Shown piece after piece: positions 51,329 through 60,565 of a stretch of 64,000 nt of DNA (within the stretch, counting starts at the first letter, position 1; every line of letters begins with the position of its first letter). The notes beneath the pieces were generated by a model. The model made no database searches, was not told where the DNA came from, and saw nothing but the letters and a program-made list of their open reading frames with translations. The DNA is from Rariglobus sp. (lineage in GTDB: Bacteria > Verrucomicrobiota > Verrucomicrobiia > Opitutales > Opitutaceae). The stretch is from contig JAQSWS010000002.1 of the NCBI GenBank assembly GCA_029266495.1, positions 61,593-125,592 of the forward strand, in the 5' to 3' direction. A program made the translations under genes and the position numbers.

Positions 51329-52093
51329 ATGCATGCGCCCCTGGCCATTGCCCTCTTCGGCCTCACCTTGGCCGGTCCGCTGATCGCCGGTCCCACGGTC
51401 TGGCTGGACGAGCGCTTCGCCGACGGCGAACGCCTCACCCAAAAACCACCCGCCTCGGCGGAATGGTTCAGTTCGTCCGCCATGAGCACGCTCTCCGTTC
51501 AACCGGGAGCACTCACTCAAGACGGGGGAGGCCGCCACGTCCTCGCCTATTTTGGCCCGGCCACCCTGGCTCCCGGTGAATCGCTCGTGCTGACCTACGA
51601 GATCATCCTCGCCAGCCCCTCCGATGCCCCCGGCGCCCTCCGCGTCGGCCTCTTCAACTCCGACGGCAAACACGTGGCGTCCGACAAGCAGGCACGCTCC
51701 GGGGATTTCACCGGCTACCGCGGCTACATGGCGGCTACGAACCCCGCTCCTTCGAAGAATCCGCCGCTGCGCCTCTTCAAACGAACACAAGGGGACGACA
51801 CCCTCATTGCAGCGGTTCCTTCATTTCTCCCGATCGGAGAACCCGCCGGAATCGTGCAAGCCCTGCAGGACGGAGAAACCCACACCGGCACCTTCATGAT
51901 CCGGCACTCGACCTCCGGCCAGGCCGCTCTCTCGTGCGGTTTTTCCGGCGGCCGGCTCGCTCCCCACGAGGTCACCACCACGGACTTTAACAGCCCCGTC
52001 ACCACCTTCGACACCGTCGTCTTCCACATCGGCACCAAAGCCGCCCGTGCCTTCACCCTCAAGTCCGTGCGCATCGAAACCCGCACCCCGTAA
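51329..52093 (+). CDS. Secreted beta-sandwich protein of unknown function
   Basis: 254 residues, signal peptide about 1-20. The mature part is beta-rich (TVWLDERFADGERL, SLVLTYEIILASPSD, TFDTVVFHIGTKAARAFTLKSVRIETRTP), similar in layout to concanavalin-like or LamG-like jelly rolls of verrucomicrobial secreted proteins. No catalytic motif or sorting tail. It begins 26 bases after the prepilin gene and 30 bases before the PEP-CTERM gene, so all three are probably one transcript. Confidence 0.65.
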   Translation: MHAPLAIALFGLTLAGPLIAGPTVWLDERFADGERLTQKPPASAEWFSSSAMSTLSVQPGALTQDGGGRHVLAYFGPATLAPGESLVLTYEIILASPSDAPGALRVGLFNSDGKHVASDKQARSGDFTGYRGYMAATNPAPSKNPPLRLFKRTQGDDTLIAAVPSFLPIGEPAGIVQALQDGETHTGTFMIRHSTSGQAALSCGFSGGRLAPHEVTTTDFNSPVTTFDTVVFHIGTKAARAFTLKSVRIETRTP

Positions 52094-52123
52094 TCCCGCC
52101 TCTTCAACCCCGAGCCACTCGTC

Positions 52124-52999
52124 ATGAACACCACACACCTCCACCGTCGTCTCCTGGCCGTTCTCGGCCTCGCCTGCCTCACCCCCTTCTGCGTGCATGC
52201 GGAAGTTTACATCAACGAAACCTTTGAGGGCGACACTGCGGGGGTCGCTCCTTCGGATCCCGCCCAAAAAACCGCCAGCCAAGTGCTGACCGCCGCCGGC
52301 ACCGGCCTGATCGGCACCGACAATGTCGCCCATTACAACGACACAAGCACCACCGGCGGCGGCGGCATGGAATACAACGTCGGTTCCTCGGCCCTCGGCG
52401 CGTTGCAGATCTCCTTCGACCTCTTCAACAATAACGCCACCGCGTCCGGCACCGCCGCCAACCCGCTCATCTTCGGCGTGGCCAACTGGAATAACAGTTC
52501 GTCCACCCTCATGGGAGCGAATGCCAATCGTTCCTTCGGCATCGAGTTCTACCAGGTGGGCGCCTCCAGCACGGTGCGCGTGCGCAACGGCACGTCCACC
52601 ACCGTGCTGACCGGCTCCTACGACATGGCCGCCGTGATCAAGGTGAGCATCTTCATCAACGATCACGACACGAATACGCTGGATTATACCATGCCCGGCA
52701 CGTCGACCACCGCCACGCTCAACGCCAACTCCGCCGTGATCTTTCTCAACGGCTCCCTCATCGGCACGGAGACCACCGCCGGCTTCGTCCTGAGCAGCTC
52801 CGTCGGCTCGGGCAACGCCACGGGCGACGCCACCCTGGGCCGCCTGGGGTTCAACTCGAGTTCCACCAACACTCCGAATTTCCTGATCGATAACCTCTAC
52901 GTCTCCGACATCTCGGCCGTGCCTGAGCCCTCCGCCTGCGCCGCATTTGCCGGCGCGGGCGTCCTCGGACTCGCCTTCTGGCGCCGCCGTCGCGCCTGA
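52124..52999 (+). CDS. PEP-CTERM sorting-domain protein
   Basis: 291 residues. Signal peptide about 1-26, then a Thr/Ser/Asn-rich beta domain beginning EVYINETFEGDTAGVAPSD, and a C-terminal PEP-CTERM tail: VPEPSACAAF, hydrophobic helix and WRRRRA end. It should be cleaved by an exosortase and displayed or released at the surface. A strong rho-independent terminator 15 bases behind it closes the prepilin/PEP-CTERM transcript. Confidence 0.87.
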   Translation: MNTTHLHRRLLAVLGLACLTPFCVHAEVYINETFEGDTAGVAPSDPAQKTASQVLTAAGTGLIGTDNVAHYNDTSTTGGGGMEYNVGSSALGALQISFDLFNNNATASGTAANPLIFGVANWNNSSSTLMGANANRSFGIEFYQVGASSTVRVRNGTSTTVLTGSYDMAAVIKVSIFINDHDTNTLDYTMPGTSTTATLNANSAVIFLNGSLIGTETTAGFVLSSSVGSGNATGDATLGRLGFNSSSTNTPNFLIDNLYVSDISAVPEPSACAAFAGAGVLGLAFWRRRRA

Positions 53000-53014
53000 G
53001 CCCCCGTCCCTTGC

Positions 53015-53044
53015 AAGCCGCCACTTTCCTGTGGCGGCTTTTTA
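53015..53044 (+). terminator. Rho-independent terminator after the PEP-CTERM gene
   Basis: Perfect ten-base arms AAGCCGCCAC and GTGGCGGCTT around six bases, followed by TTTA. Confidence 0.92.
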
Positions 53045-53133
53045 GTTCATCCGTCCGCCAACCCCCGGCCGGAACGCCACCCCTCCTCCGCATCCGCGGA
53101 GGCGCGCGTCCCGCCGATCCCGGTAGTTACCCC

Positions 53134-55368
53134 ATGAATACACAAATTCCCCCGCTTGCGCGGAGGGCCGGCCCTGCCGTGCTCCTTTCGCTCGTCCTCA
53201 CCGCCCCCGTCCCCTCCTCCGCGCTCCAGGTGTTCCAGGAATCCGGCGGCCTGGTCTCCATGGAGGCCGAACACGCCAGCGCGCGTATCTCCGCACTTTC
53301 CCGCGACTGGCTCGATATCGCGTCCTCCACCGCCTCGGGAGGCACGGCCATCCAGGCTTCGCCCGACAGCGGCACCTACAGCAACACCACCGACAGCCCG
53401 CGCGCCGCCTGCCAGGTCAATTTTACCCAGACCGGCGTCTATTATCTCTGGGTGCGCCTCACCGGTCCCTCCTCCTCCAGCGACTCCGTGCATGCCGGCT
53501 ACAAATCCGTGATGCTCACCACCTCCACCGGCGGCGGACTCACCTCAGGCTCCGCCCCGGGCTACGTCTGGGACAACACCGAGGGTGCAAACCGCATCAC
53601 CTTCAATGTCACTTCGCCCGGCATCCATTCCGTGGACCTTTGGATGCGCGAGGATGGCATCATCGTCGACAAACTCATCGCGACCCAGGATTCCGCCTAC
53701 ATCCCCGGAGGCGCCGGGCCGGTTGAAAGCGAACGCGTGGAGCGTCCCGTCATCTCCAGCGCCGCCTCCGCCGCAGGCACCACCGGCACGCTCTTCACTT
53801 ACCGGGTCACCGCGCCTCAATCCGTTGACAGCTACTCCGCGTCCGGCCTGCCCGCCGGCCTCGCGATCGTTGCCACCACCGGCGAAATCGAAGGCCGCCC
53901 CACCCAGACCGGCACGTTCGCCGCCACCATCACCGCGACCAACCGTGGTGGCTCAGACACGAACCCGCTCACAATCACCGTCACCGCCGCGCCCGCCGCA
54001 ATCACCACCACCACCGCGTTCAGAAACGCCATGGGCGCCGCCGTTCCCGGCAGCGTCATCGTCCTGGCCAACGGCACCTACACGAACTTCGGCTACTACA
54101 AGGTCATTAAAAGCGGCACCGCCACGCAGCCTGTCATCATCCGCGCACAAACGCCCGGCGGGGTCGTCTTCAACGGCAACGTCCAGTTCGAGGTGCAGGC
54201 GAATCACGTCATCCTCGACGGCTTTCGTTTCAACGGGGACGCCCGCCCCTCGCCCGACTACGCCAACCCGCCGGCAAGCAGCGGCCTCCTCAAAATCCGC
54301 GGCACCGACAACCGCATCACCGAGTGCACCGTCAACGCCTTCAACCGCGTCAATGCCGCCGGCAACCCCACGAAATGGGTCCAGCTCAAGGGCGACCGCC
54401 ATCGTGTGGACCACTGTCATTTTGCCGGCAAGGTCGGCCAGGGCCAGATCCTCGACATCGAACTCGACGGCACGCCCGACTACCACCGCGTCGATCGTAA
54501 CGAGTTCCGGAACTTCACCTACGGAGGCGACGGCACCAACGAATATGAGTCCGTCCGCGTCGGCGTCGGCACGCTCGCCACGTCCACCAACGCCTTCAGC
54601 ACCGTCGAGGACAACTTCTTTGAAAGCTGCGACGGCGAACTCGAAACGATTTCAGTCAAAAGCTCCGACAATGTCATTCGTCGCAACACGCTCCTCAATT
54701 GCCGGGGCTCCATCACCCTGCGCCAGGGCAAACGAAACCGCGTCGAAGGAAACACCATCCTCAATCTCAACGGGCGCGCCGAACTGGGCGGCATCCGTGT
54801 CTGCGGCACCGATCACGAGATCATCGACAACTACATCCAGGGCGTCCGCACCTCCAGCAGCCATCACATCGGCGGCGTCGTCCTCATGTCCAGCGACTAT
54901 CACCCCGCCACCGCCGAATCCACCATGCTCGCCGAGGACCACTGGCCGGTGAAAGCCGTCACCGTCCAGAACAATTCGCTGATCAACTGCAAGCAGAGCT
55001 TCGTGTATGGAGGCGGCAACTACGGATTCCCCCCCGAGTCCGCCACCTTCATCGACAACTGCGCGCGCAACGATCTCACCGGCGACGGCTCGTTCGACTT
55101 CGTGCGCGTCATCACTCCGTCCACCGCGCCTTCCCCCGCCTATACGCCCGCCTATGCCTGCGCCGGAGAACGCTACTACGGCTCGGCGCTCGGCTTCACC
55201 CCGACGCCGCCGGGAGTCGACCTTACGACCGACCCCGCGCTCGTCCCCGCGGTCATCAACGGCTACACGCTCCACTTCGCTCCGGCCGGCGTGAACGCCG
55301 GCACTCAAGCCGCGCGCATCGCGCCGCTCACCGCCGCCAACGCAGGACCCCTGGCCTACACACCCTGA
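53134..55368 (+). CDS. Secreted polysaccharide lyase family 6 (alginate lyase / chondroitinase-B type)
   Basis: 744 residues from ATG 53134, signal peptide about 1-30. Residues 33-190 form a carbohydrate-binding-like domain (GLVSMEAEHASAR; YYLWVRLTG; HSVDLWMREDG); 200-290 an immunoglobulin-like putative-Ig domain (SGLPAGLAIVATTGEIEGRPTQTGTF); the rest is a right-handed beta-helix. The helix has the PL6 catalytic pattern ETISVKSSDNVIRRNTLLNC..SITLRQGKRNRVEGN, with the Lys of VKS and Arg of LRQG matching the family's base and acid. It cleaves alginate or dermatan/chondroitin-type uronates by elimination. Convergent with a LacI gene. Confidence 0.87.
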   Translation: MNTQIPPLARRAGPAVLLSLVLTAPVPSSALQVFQESGGLVSMEAEHASARISALSRDWLDIASSTASGGTAIQASPDSGTYSNTTDSPRAACQVNFTQTGVYYLWVRLTGPSSSSDSVHAGYKSVMLTTSTGGGLTSGSAPGYVWDNTEGANRITFNVTSPGIHSVDLWMREDGIIVDKLIATQDSAYIPGGAGPVESERVERPVISSAASAAGTTGTLFTYRVTAPQSVDSYSASGLPAGLAIVATTGEIEGRPTQTGTFAATITATNRGGSDTNPLTITVTAAPAAITTTTAFRNAMGAAVPGSVIVLANGTYTNFGYYKVIKSGTATQPVIIRAQTPGGVVFNGNVQFEVQANHVILDGFRFNGDARPSPDYANPPASSGLLKIRGTDNRITECTVNAFNRVNAAGNPTKWVQLKGDRHRVDHCHFAGKVGQGQILDIELDGTPDYHRVDRNEFRNFTYGGDGTNEYESVRVGVGTLATSTNAFSTVEDNFFESCDGELETISVKSSDNVIRRNTLLNCRGSITLRQGKRNRVEGNTILNLNGRAELGGIRVCGTDHEIIDNYIQGVRTSSSHHIGGVVLMSSDYHPATAESTMLAEDHWPVKAVTVQNNSLINCKQSFVYGGGNYGFPPESATFIDNCARNDLTGDGSFDFVRVITPSTAPSPAYTPAYACAGERYYGSALGFTPTPPGVDLTTDPALVPAVINGYTLHFAPAGVNAGTQAARIAPLTAANAGPLAYTP

Positions 55369-55381
55369 CCAACACCGCATC

Positions 55382-55404
55382 CGCCGGCCGCTGCAGGGCC
55401 GGCG
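55382..55404. terminator. GC-rich hairpin between PL6 and LacI genes
   Basis: CGCCGGCC and GGCCGGCG, perfect eight-base arms around seven bases, 14 bases after the PL6 stop. No T-run. Confidence 0.5.
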
Positions 55405-55455
55405 CCTGCGCCCCGCCTCGCCGCCCGGATCACCGTAAACCGGCACCGCGCAACC

Positions 55456-56529
55456 TCACCTCTTGCCCGGCGCCGGAGCCGTCGACTCCCGCGCCCGCCC
55501 CGTGGTCGCCCGCACCGTCAGCGACGATGACATCACCAGATCGGTGTAACTTCCCTCCACGTGCGGATTGTCCAGCAACAGCCTCGCCGCCGCTTCGCCG
55601 AGGGCTTCGGGGTTCGCGCTGGCGGACGTGATCGCCGGCTCGTCCTCCTCCATCACGCGCGTCGCATCCACCGCCGCGACGCTCAAATCAGCCGGCACCA
55701 CCACCTGTTGCTGCAGCAACGTGTTGATCGCGCCACGCGCCATCAGGCCGTTGTAGACGATGAATGCCGTGGGGAAATCCGGCCGGTCCCGCAACCGCAG
55801 TATCTCACGCGCCGCCTGCGCGCCTTCCACGCGGTCGCCCCCCTCCTGCACATTCCAATACGCCTCCAGCGCCGGCAGCCCGTGATCCTGCAGCGCCTGG
55901 CGAAACGCCCCGAAACGCTGCTCGTGGCGAAACATCCCCCGGTTCCCCCCCAGCCAGCCGATGCGTCGATGACCAAGTGAAATGAGGTGCGTCATCAGCA
56001 GGCCCAGCGATTGCTGTTCGTTCGATTGCACCGAGTGACAGACGCCGGGAAAACACGCCGACACCGCGACGATGTTTTGCGTGTGGTTGCGCAGGGTCTG
56101 CAGAAACGCGCGCGAGACCTGCCCCAGCAACACCACGCCTTCGCAGCCGTGCGCGGTTCGCAACAGGTGGGCGAGTTTCTCTCCCGTGAGATTATCCTCG
56201 GTTCCGAGAAACACCGACGTGAATCCGCGCGCCTCGAGAGCGACGTGCAGGCCGTGTTGCACGTGGCTGAAAAAGTTGCTCGCGTTATAAAGCTTCAAGG
56301 GGGCCCGCAGGATGAAACCCACCTGTTTCGGACGAGCCCCCGCCATCACCTGGTCCAGATTCATTCCTTTCGGGCTGTAACCGCTCGCCACCGCATAATC
56401 CCAGATGCGCTTGTAAGTCTCGGGGTTGATCGTGTCGTGGCGGCCGTTGAGCGCGAGAGAGACAAGCGCCTGCGAAACACCCAGGCTCTTGGCGATCTTT
56501 TGCTGGGAGATTTTCCCTTTGGTGGGCAT
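55456..56529 (-). CDS. LacI-family transcriptional regulator
   Basis: 357 residues. Helix-turn-helix KISQQKIAKSLGVSQALVSLALNG, where the recognition helix start SQALVS departs from the usual SxxTVS, and hinge ETYKRIWDYAVASGYSP. The sensor domain has the periplasmic-binding fold (VGFILRAPLKLYNASNFFSHVQHGL, LGHRRIGWLGGNRGMF, FIVYNGLMARGAINTLLQQQVVVPADLSVAAVD in part). The effector is probably a sugar from the neighbouring PL6 pathway. AT-rich TAATAATTA at 56536-56544, seven bases ahead of the start codon, may be part of its promoter or operator. Confidence 0.88.
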   Translation of the reverse strand: MPTKGKISQQKIAKSLGVSQALVSLALNGRHDTINPETYKRIWDYAVASGYSPKGMNLDQVMAGARPKQVGFILRAPLKLYNASNFFSHVQHGLHVALEARGFTSVFLGTEDNLTGEKLAHLLRTAHGCEGVVLLGQVSRAFLQTLRNHTQNIVAVSACFPGVCHSVQSNEQQSLGLLMTHLISLGHRRIGWLGGNRGMFRHEQRFGAFRQALQDHGLPALEAYWNVQEGGDRVEGAQAAREILRLRDRPDFPTAFIVYNGLMARGAINTLLQQQVVVPADLSVAAVDATRVMEEDEPAITSASANPEALGEAAARLLLDNPHVEGSYTDLVMSSSLTVRATTGRARESTAPAPGKR

Positions 56530-56725
56530 AGTGTCTAATAATTACAAGGCGACCGGTGCCCACCGACAAGGCGCAATACGCCCGGTGCCCCAGAATGATC
56601 CTGCCAATGTCCGATCCAGGCGAAACCCGGCCCCGTGCCACGCGTCTAGGGGCCTTGACTGGCCATTGAACTTATTCGGCTGTTGCACACGTTCTTCCTC
56701 GGCTTCGCCCGCACCACCCTCGCTT

Positions 56726-58381
56726 ATGAGTCGCTCCCGCCCCACTTCCCTCTTTCTCACCGCCGGCGGTCTGCTGCTCGTCCTGGGCCTCCTGTTTTAC
56801 CTCACGCATCGTCGCCCCGACTCCGCGCGCGTCTCCACGGCTGCGGAGGCCACGGAGCCCGGGCCCCGGGTTTCGTCTCTGCCGTATCCGTCGACCGACA
56901 TCGCCACCGCTTCCGACGGCAACCTCTCGCAAGCCGCCTCCATCGCCGCCCTAGCCGAAACCCTCTCCAGCCGCCTTAACCACCCCGCAACGCGCGCCCA
57001 TGAGGCGATCCTCATGTTCAAAACCACGGAGGGCTACCACCGCTTCCTCGCCCGCGCCGTCGGTTCCGGCGTCATCGTCACCGGGCAGATCGACGCGCTC
57101 AACATCGTGCGCGTGCGGGTGCGGGCCTATGATGCCTTTGCCGCCGAACTCGTCGCCCGTGCCGCCGATTATGGCGGCGTCAGCGCCAACACGTTCGTCC
57201 AGCTTCCCCCGCCGCCCGAGGAACGCGCCGCCAGCCGCCAGGTCGCCGTGGGCGACGCCCTCCTCGCCACGCTCGGCGTTTCCGCCGGCACCAACACCTC
57301 CGCCTGGGGCCGGGGCGTCACCGTCGCGATCCTGGATGGCGGGGCCGGCCCCGACCCGACGCTTGGCGCACGCCTGCGTTATCTCGACGTCGGCCTCGGC
57401 TACGCCGGCACCGGCGCCGCCGGCCTGCATGGCACCGCGGTCGCCGCAATCGCCGCCGGCTCGTCCCCCGATGCCCCGGGCGTAGCCCCCGCCGCCACGA
57501 TCCTCAGTATCCGTGTGACCAATACCGATGACAAGAGCGACGTCTTCACCGTCACCCAGGCCATCGTGGCGGCGGTCGATGCCGGCGCCCAGGTCATCAA
57601 TTTGAGCCTTGGCGGGTATTCCACCTCCGAAGCCCTGAACCGCGCGATCACCTATGCGGTCGACCACGGCATCGTCATCGTGGCCGCCGCCGGCAACGAC
57701 GCCGCCGCCCGCCTCACCTGGCCCGCCGCCGATCCCCGCGTCGTGTCCGTCGGCGCAACCGATGCCACCGGACGGCAGGCCGGCTTCTCCAATTCGGGTG
57801 CCCAACTTCACCTCACCGCCCCCGGCGTGGGCCTCCGGACCGCCGGCCTCGCCAGCCAGCGCACCCTCTTCAGCGGCACGTCGGCGAGCGCCCCGGTCGT
57901 GTCCGGCGCCATCGCCGCGCTGATGTCCCAAACCCCCGGCCTTACCGCCGCGCAGGCGGTCGGAATTCTCCAGACCTACGCCGATGATGGAGGCCCGGCC
58001 GGCACCGATCCCGACTACGGCCACGGCACCCTCGACCTCGGCTGGGCCCTCGCCCGCGAAGACCGCTCGCGTATCGACACCGCCGTATCCGGCCACCACT
58101 ACGACGCCGGCACCGCCTCGCTTGAGGTCATTCTTCAGAACCGCGGGGCGCTTCCGGCGAACGGGCTCAAGCTCACCGTCGATCTCAACGGCCGGGTTTC
58201 AACCCACACGATCCCCGCCCTCGACGCCGGCCGCAGCGCCACCGTGCCCCTTCCCATCGACGCCGCCACCGCCGCCGGCCCGATCACGCTTCGCACCCGG
58301 CTCGAGAACCCGGAGGGCGTGACCGACACCGTGCCCGCCAACAACTTCCGCGCCAGCCTCATCGATCTCGCCGGACGCTGA
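56726..58381 (+). CDS. Subtilisin-family serine peptidase, membrane-anchored or secreted
   Basis: 551 residues from ATG 56726. An N-terminal hydrophobic helix (about 8-26) is a signal/anchor. Residues 85-160 look like an inhibitor-type prodomain (AILMFKTTEGYHRFL). The S8 domain has D204 (VAILDGG), H235 (LHGTAVA) and S386 (FSGTSASAP), plus the oxyanion Asn in AAAGNDAAA. The C-terminal 115 residues form a CARDB-like beta-sandwich (SLEVILQNRGALPANGLKL). It should act outside the cytoplasm; the target is unknown. It is divergent from the LacI gene across 196 bases with no clear element apart from those noted there. Confidence 0.87.
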   Translation: MSRSRPTSLFLTAGGLLLVLGLLFYLTHRRPDSARVSTAAEATEPGPRVSSLPYPSTDIATASDGNLSQAASIAALAETLSSRLNHPATRAHEAILMFKTTEGYHRFLARAVGSGVIVTGQIDALNIVRVRVRAYDAFAAELVARAADYGGVSANTFVQLPPPPEERAASRQVAVGDALLATLGVSAGTNTSAWGRGVTVAILDGGAGPDPTLGARLRYLDVGLGYAGTGAAGLHGTAVAAIAAGSSPDAPGVAPAATILSIRVTNTDDKSDVFTVTQAIVAAVDAGAQVINLSLGGYSTSEALNRAITYAVDHGIVIVAAAGNDAAARLTWPAADPRVVSVGATDATGRQAGFSNSGAQLHLTAPGVGLRTAGLASQRTLFSGTSASAPVVSGAIAALMSQTPGLTAAQAVGILQTYADDGGPAGTDPDYGHGTLDLGWALAREDRSRIDTAVSGHHYDAGTASLEVILQNRGALPANGLKLTVDLNGRVSTHTIPALDAGRSATVPLPIDAATAAGPITLRTRLENPEGVTDTVPANNFRASLIDLAGR

Positions 58382-58427
58382 ACCGGCGGAGTAATCGAAA
58401 ATCGAATACATTTCCCATTCGAACTAG

Positions 58428-58443
58428 GCCCGTTTGAACGGGC
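58428..58443 (+). terminator. Hairpin after the subtilase gene
   Basis: GCCCGTT and AACGGGC around TG. In the same 218-base space the inverted repeat TCGAAT (58402) / ATTCGA (58417) and a further ATTCGAA are seen; no clear promoter. Confidence 0.45.
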
Positions 58444-58599
58444 ATGGTTGTGCATTTCACCAGATTCGAAGCGACTCGCGAATAGCCGGTTGCGCGACTC
58501 CGGATTTCTTAGCGTCGCCGGCGGAACCAAGCGGTGAATTTACCCACTTTCGGGGCCGCCCCCGATGCAACCACGCACCCCGGGCAACCCCTAGAAACC

Positions 58600-59319
58600 A
58601 TGAAACTAAAACTACTCAGTGCACTCCTCACGACCGCCGGTTTGTTTGTATCCAGCGCGCTTGCGCAGACCCCCGTTCCGGGTGTCCCCGCGCTTGCAAC
58701 CTCGATCAATGTCAACCTCTCGGTGACCTCCACCGGCCCTGAATCCACGCAGGGCGATCCGGCCGGCACCACCATCCAGGCCAAGCTCTCCACCGACCGT
58801 TTCAACACCCAGGATTTCCTGGCGATGCTGAACGCCCAATACAACCTCGTCCCCAACATCAAGGGATGGAAATTGGTCGGCGTGCTCCCCGATGCCGCGG
58901 ACACAAGCGTGGATTATCGCTTCTATCTCGTCAAAACCGGCGAGACTCCGGTGTTGCTTACATCCGAACAACTCGCGCTCTCCGTCGATGCGGCGGCCTA
59001 CGCCTACAAGGAACAATCCAGCGCAGGCGTTCTCACCTCGGGTGGCGGCAAGTTCACCTATGCCGTCACGCTGACGGCGGGACAGATCACCGCGCAGGGT
59101 ATTGCCAAGGGCGGTTACACCGTTCGTTCCGAAACGGTGAACGGCACCACCTCCACGCTGGTGGTTCCCAGCGCGATCACCTTCCGCCTCTCCGGCGTGC
59201 AGGACGATGGCGTCAACCGCGCAGTCGTTGACGGCACGATGGTGTTCACCGCTCACAAGGCGGTTGATCTGAACGACTATCCGGCGCCGCCTGTCCCCGA
59301 GCCGACGCCCGCTCCGTAA
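58600..59319 (+). CDS. Secreted protein of unknown function
   Basis: 239 residues from ATG 58600. Signal peptide about 1-22 (ending SALAQ). The mature chain is beta-rich with WKLVGVLPDAADTSVDYRFYLV and two similar-looking extended halves, closing with YPAPPVPEPTPAP, a Pro-rich tail that contains PEP but lacks the hydrophobic helix of a PEP-CTERM tail. No family recognised. A good terminator follows, so it is probably a single-gene transcript. Confidence 0.65.
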   Translation: MKLKLLSALLTTAGLFVSSALAQTPVPGVPALATSINVNLSVTSTGPESTQGDPAGTTIQAKLSTDRFNTQDFLAMLNAQYNLVPNIKGWKLVGVLPDAADTSVDYRFYLVKTGETPVLLTSEQLALSVDAAAYAYKEQSSAGVLTSGGGKFTYAVTLTAGQITAQGIAKGGYTVRSETVNGTTSTLVVPSAITFRLSGVQDDGVNRAVVDGTMVFTAHKAVDLNDYPAPPVPEPTPAP

Positions 59320-59342
59320 CCCGCGGCGATTACAGTGTGTCC

Positions 59343-59374
59343 GGCCGGAGGCCCTGATGGTCTCCGGCCTTTTT
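59343..59374 (+). terminator. Rho-independent terminator after the 239-residue secreted protein gene
   Basis: GGCCGGAG and CTCCGGCC, perfect eight-base arms, followed by TTTTT. Confidence 0.9.
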
Positions 59375-59421
59375 GCGTCATAACGGATACGCATCGGCGG
59401 CATCTCCGCCCCTTTTCCCAA

Positions 59422-59476
59422 GTAGGCCGCGAGCTTGCTCGCGCTCTGAATACGCGCCTGCAAGCAGGCTGCCTAC
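59422..59476. repeat. Double-hairpin (cruciform) palindromic element
   Basis: Outer inverted repeat GTAGGC / GCCTAC encloses two hairpins: CGCGAGC-TT-GCTCGCG (59428-59443) and GCCTGC-AA-GCAGGC (59456-59469). REP/BIME-like layout. Confidence 0.7.
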
Positions 59477-59635
59477 ACGAAAAAACATATCCATTCTTCA
59501 GCTTAACAAAGCGGAGCGCCCTCAGGTGAAACCACCTCACAACTGCATGACCCCGGCGGAGCGCTCCTGAAAAAAACGTGCGTCGATACCCTCCCTTGCC
59601 TCTCACGCCATGGTCGCGTTGCCTTCAGATCTCCC

Positions 59636-60565
59636 ATGCTCTCCGGCTTTGCCCGCACCGCCGCCATCCTCGTCGCCTTCCTCCTCGGCGCCGTGCTTCC
59701 GCAGGCCCATGCCGCCGCCGGCGCGATCCAGTGGCTGATCATCGGAATGCTCTTCCTCGTTTTCCTCGGCACCACCTGGACGTTTCAAAGCATCCGCCGC
59801 AGCCAGCTCGTTCTGCTTGCGGCCAACCTCTTCATGGCCTTCGCGGGCCTCGGCCTCGGCTGGCTCGTCGGCGGACGCGACGTGGGACTCGCCGGCTTCT
59901 TCGCCGGGATCGCGCCGACCGCCGCCGCCGCACCCGTCATCATCAGCTTCATGCGCCGCGACGTCACCTACGTGACCGCCGCCTTCCTGCTCACCAACGT
60001 CGTGATCGCCGCGCTTCTCCCGGTGCTGCTGCCCTGGGTGCTCGGCGAGGTGGACGCCACGCTCTTCCGCCGCATCGCGGGCAGCATCGTGCTCCTCATC
60101 TTCACGCCCCTGGCGCTCGCCCTCATCGTGCGCCGCCTGCATCCGCAGTCCATCACCTGGCCCGGTCGCATCCGTGACGTCTCGTTCGGCGCGTGGATGG
60201 CGACCCTGTTTCTCGTGATGGCCAACGCCTCCCATTTCCTGCGCACACAAGCCGGAGTCTCCCGCCTGGTCCTCTTGGAAATCGCCGCCGTCACCCTTGC
60301 GGTGTGTGTCGCCAATTTCGCGCTCGGTCGCTGGATCGGCGGCCGCACCCACGCCGCCGAGGCCAGCCAGTCCCTCGGTCAAAAAAACACCAGCTTCACC
60401 CTCTACCTCGCCCTCGCCTACGCCAGTCCCCTCGTCGCCCTCGGCCCCACCTGCTACATCCTCTGCCACAACCTCTGGAATGGCTGGCAACTCCACCGCG
60501 TCCACCGCCCCGCCCGCCCCAAACCCACTCCCGCGCCCCCTGATCCTTTGTCACTTAATAAGTGA
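59636..60565 (+). CDS. Bile acid:sodium symporter (BASS) family transporter
   Basis: 309 residues, eight to ten helices. BASS/SLC10 features: FAGIAPTAAAAPVIISFM in the first broken-helix region and EASQSLGQKNTSFTLYLALAYASPLVALGPT (cited motif GQKNTSFTLYLALAY) in the second, followed by YILCHNLWN. Prokaryotic members carry organic acids or other small solutes with sodium; the substrate here is unknown. The end of the gene, including the stop, is part of a 23-base palindrome. Confidence 0.78.
   Translation: MLSGFARTAAILVAFLLGAVLPQAHAAAGAIQWLIIGMLFLVFLGTTWTFQSIRRSQLVLLAANLFMAFAGLGLGWLVGGRDVGLAGFFAGIAPTAAAAPVIISFMRRDVTYVTAAFLLTNVVIAALLPVLLPWVLGEVDATLFRRIAGSIVLLIFTPLALALIVRRLHPQSITWPGRIRDVSFGAWMATLFLVMANASHFLRTQAGVSRLVLLEIAAVTLAVCVANFALGRWIGGRTHAAEASQSLGQKNTSFTLYLALAYASPLVALGPTCYILCHNLWNGWQLHRVHRPARPKPTPAPPDPLSLNK

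Larger units (their letters stand above)
59320..59635. other. 316-base intergenic region
   Basis: Holds a terminator (59343-59374), a 55-base cruciform repeat (59422-59476), the direct repeat GCGGAGCGC at 59510 and 59558 and a weak hairpin AGGTG/CACCT near 59524. No convincing gene. Confidence 0.6.

Noticed and set aside
52124..52999. Ice-binding or adhesin repeat protein
   Set aside because: Thr/Ser/Asn richness is general for PEP-CTERM proteins of this phylum; no regular repeat period is seen.
58600..59319. PEP-CTERM protein because of the VPEPTPAP ending
   Set aside because: The tail stops directly after the Pro-rich part and lacks the hydrophobic helix and basic end required for exosortase sorting.
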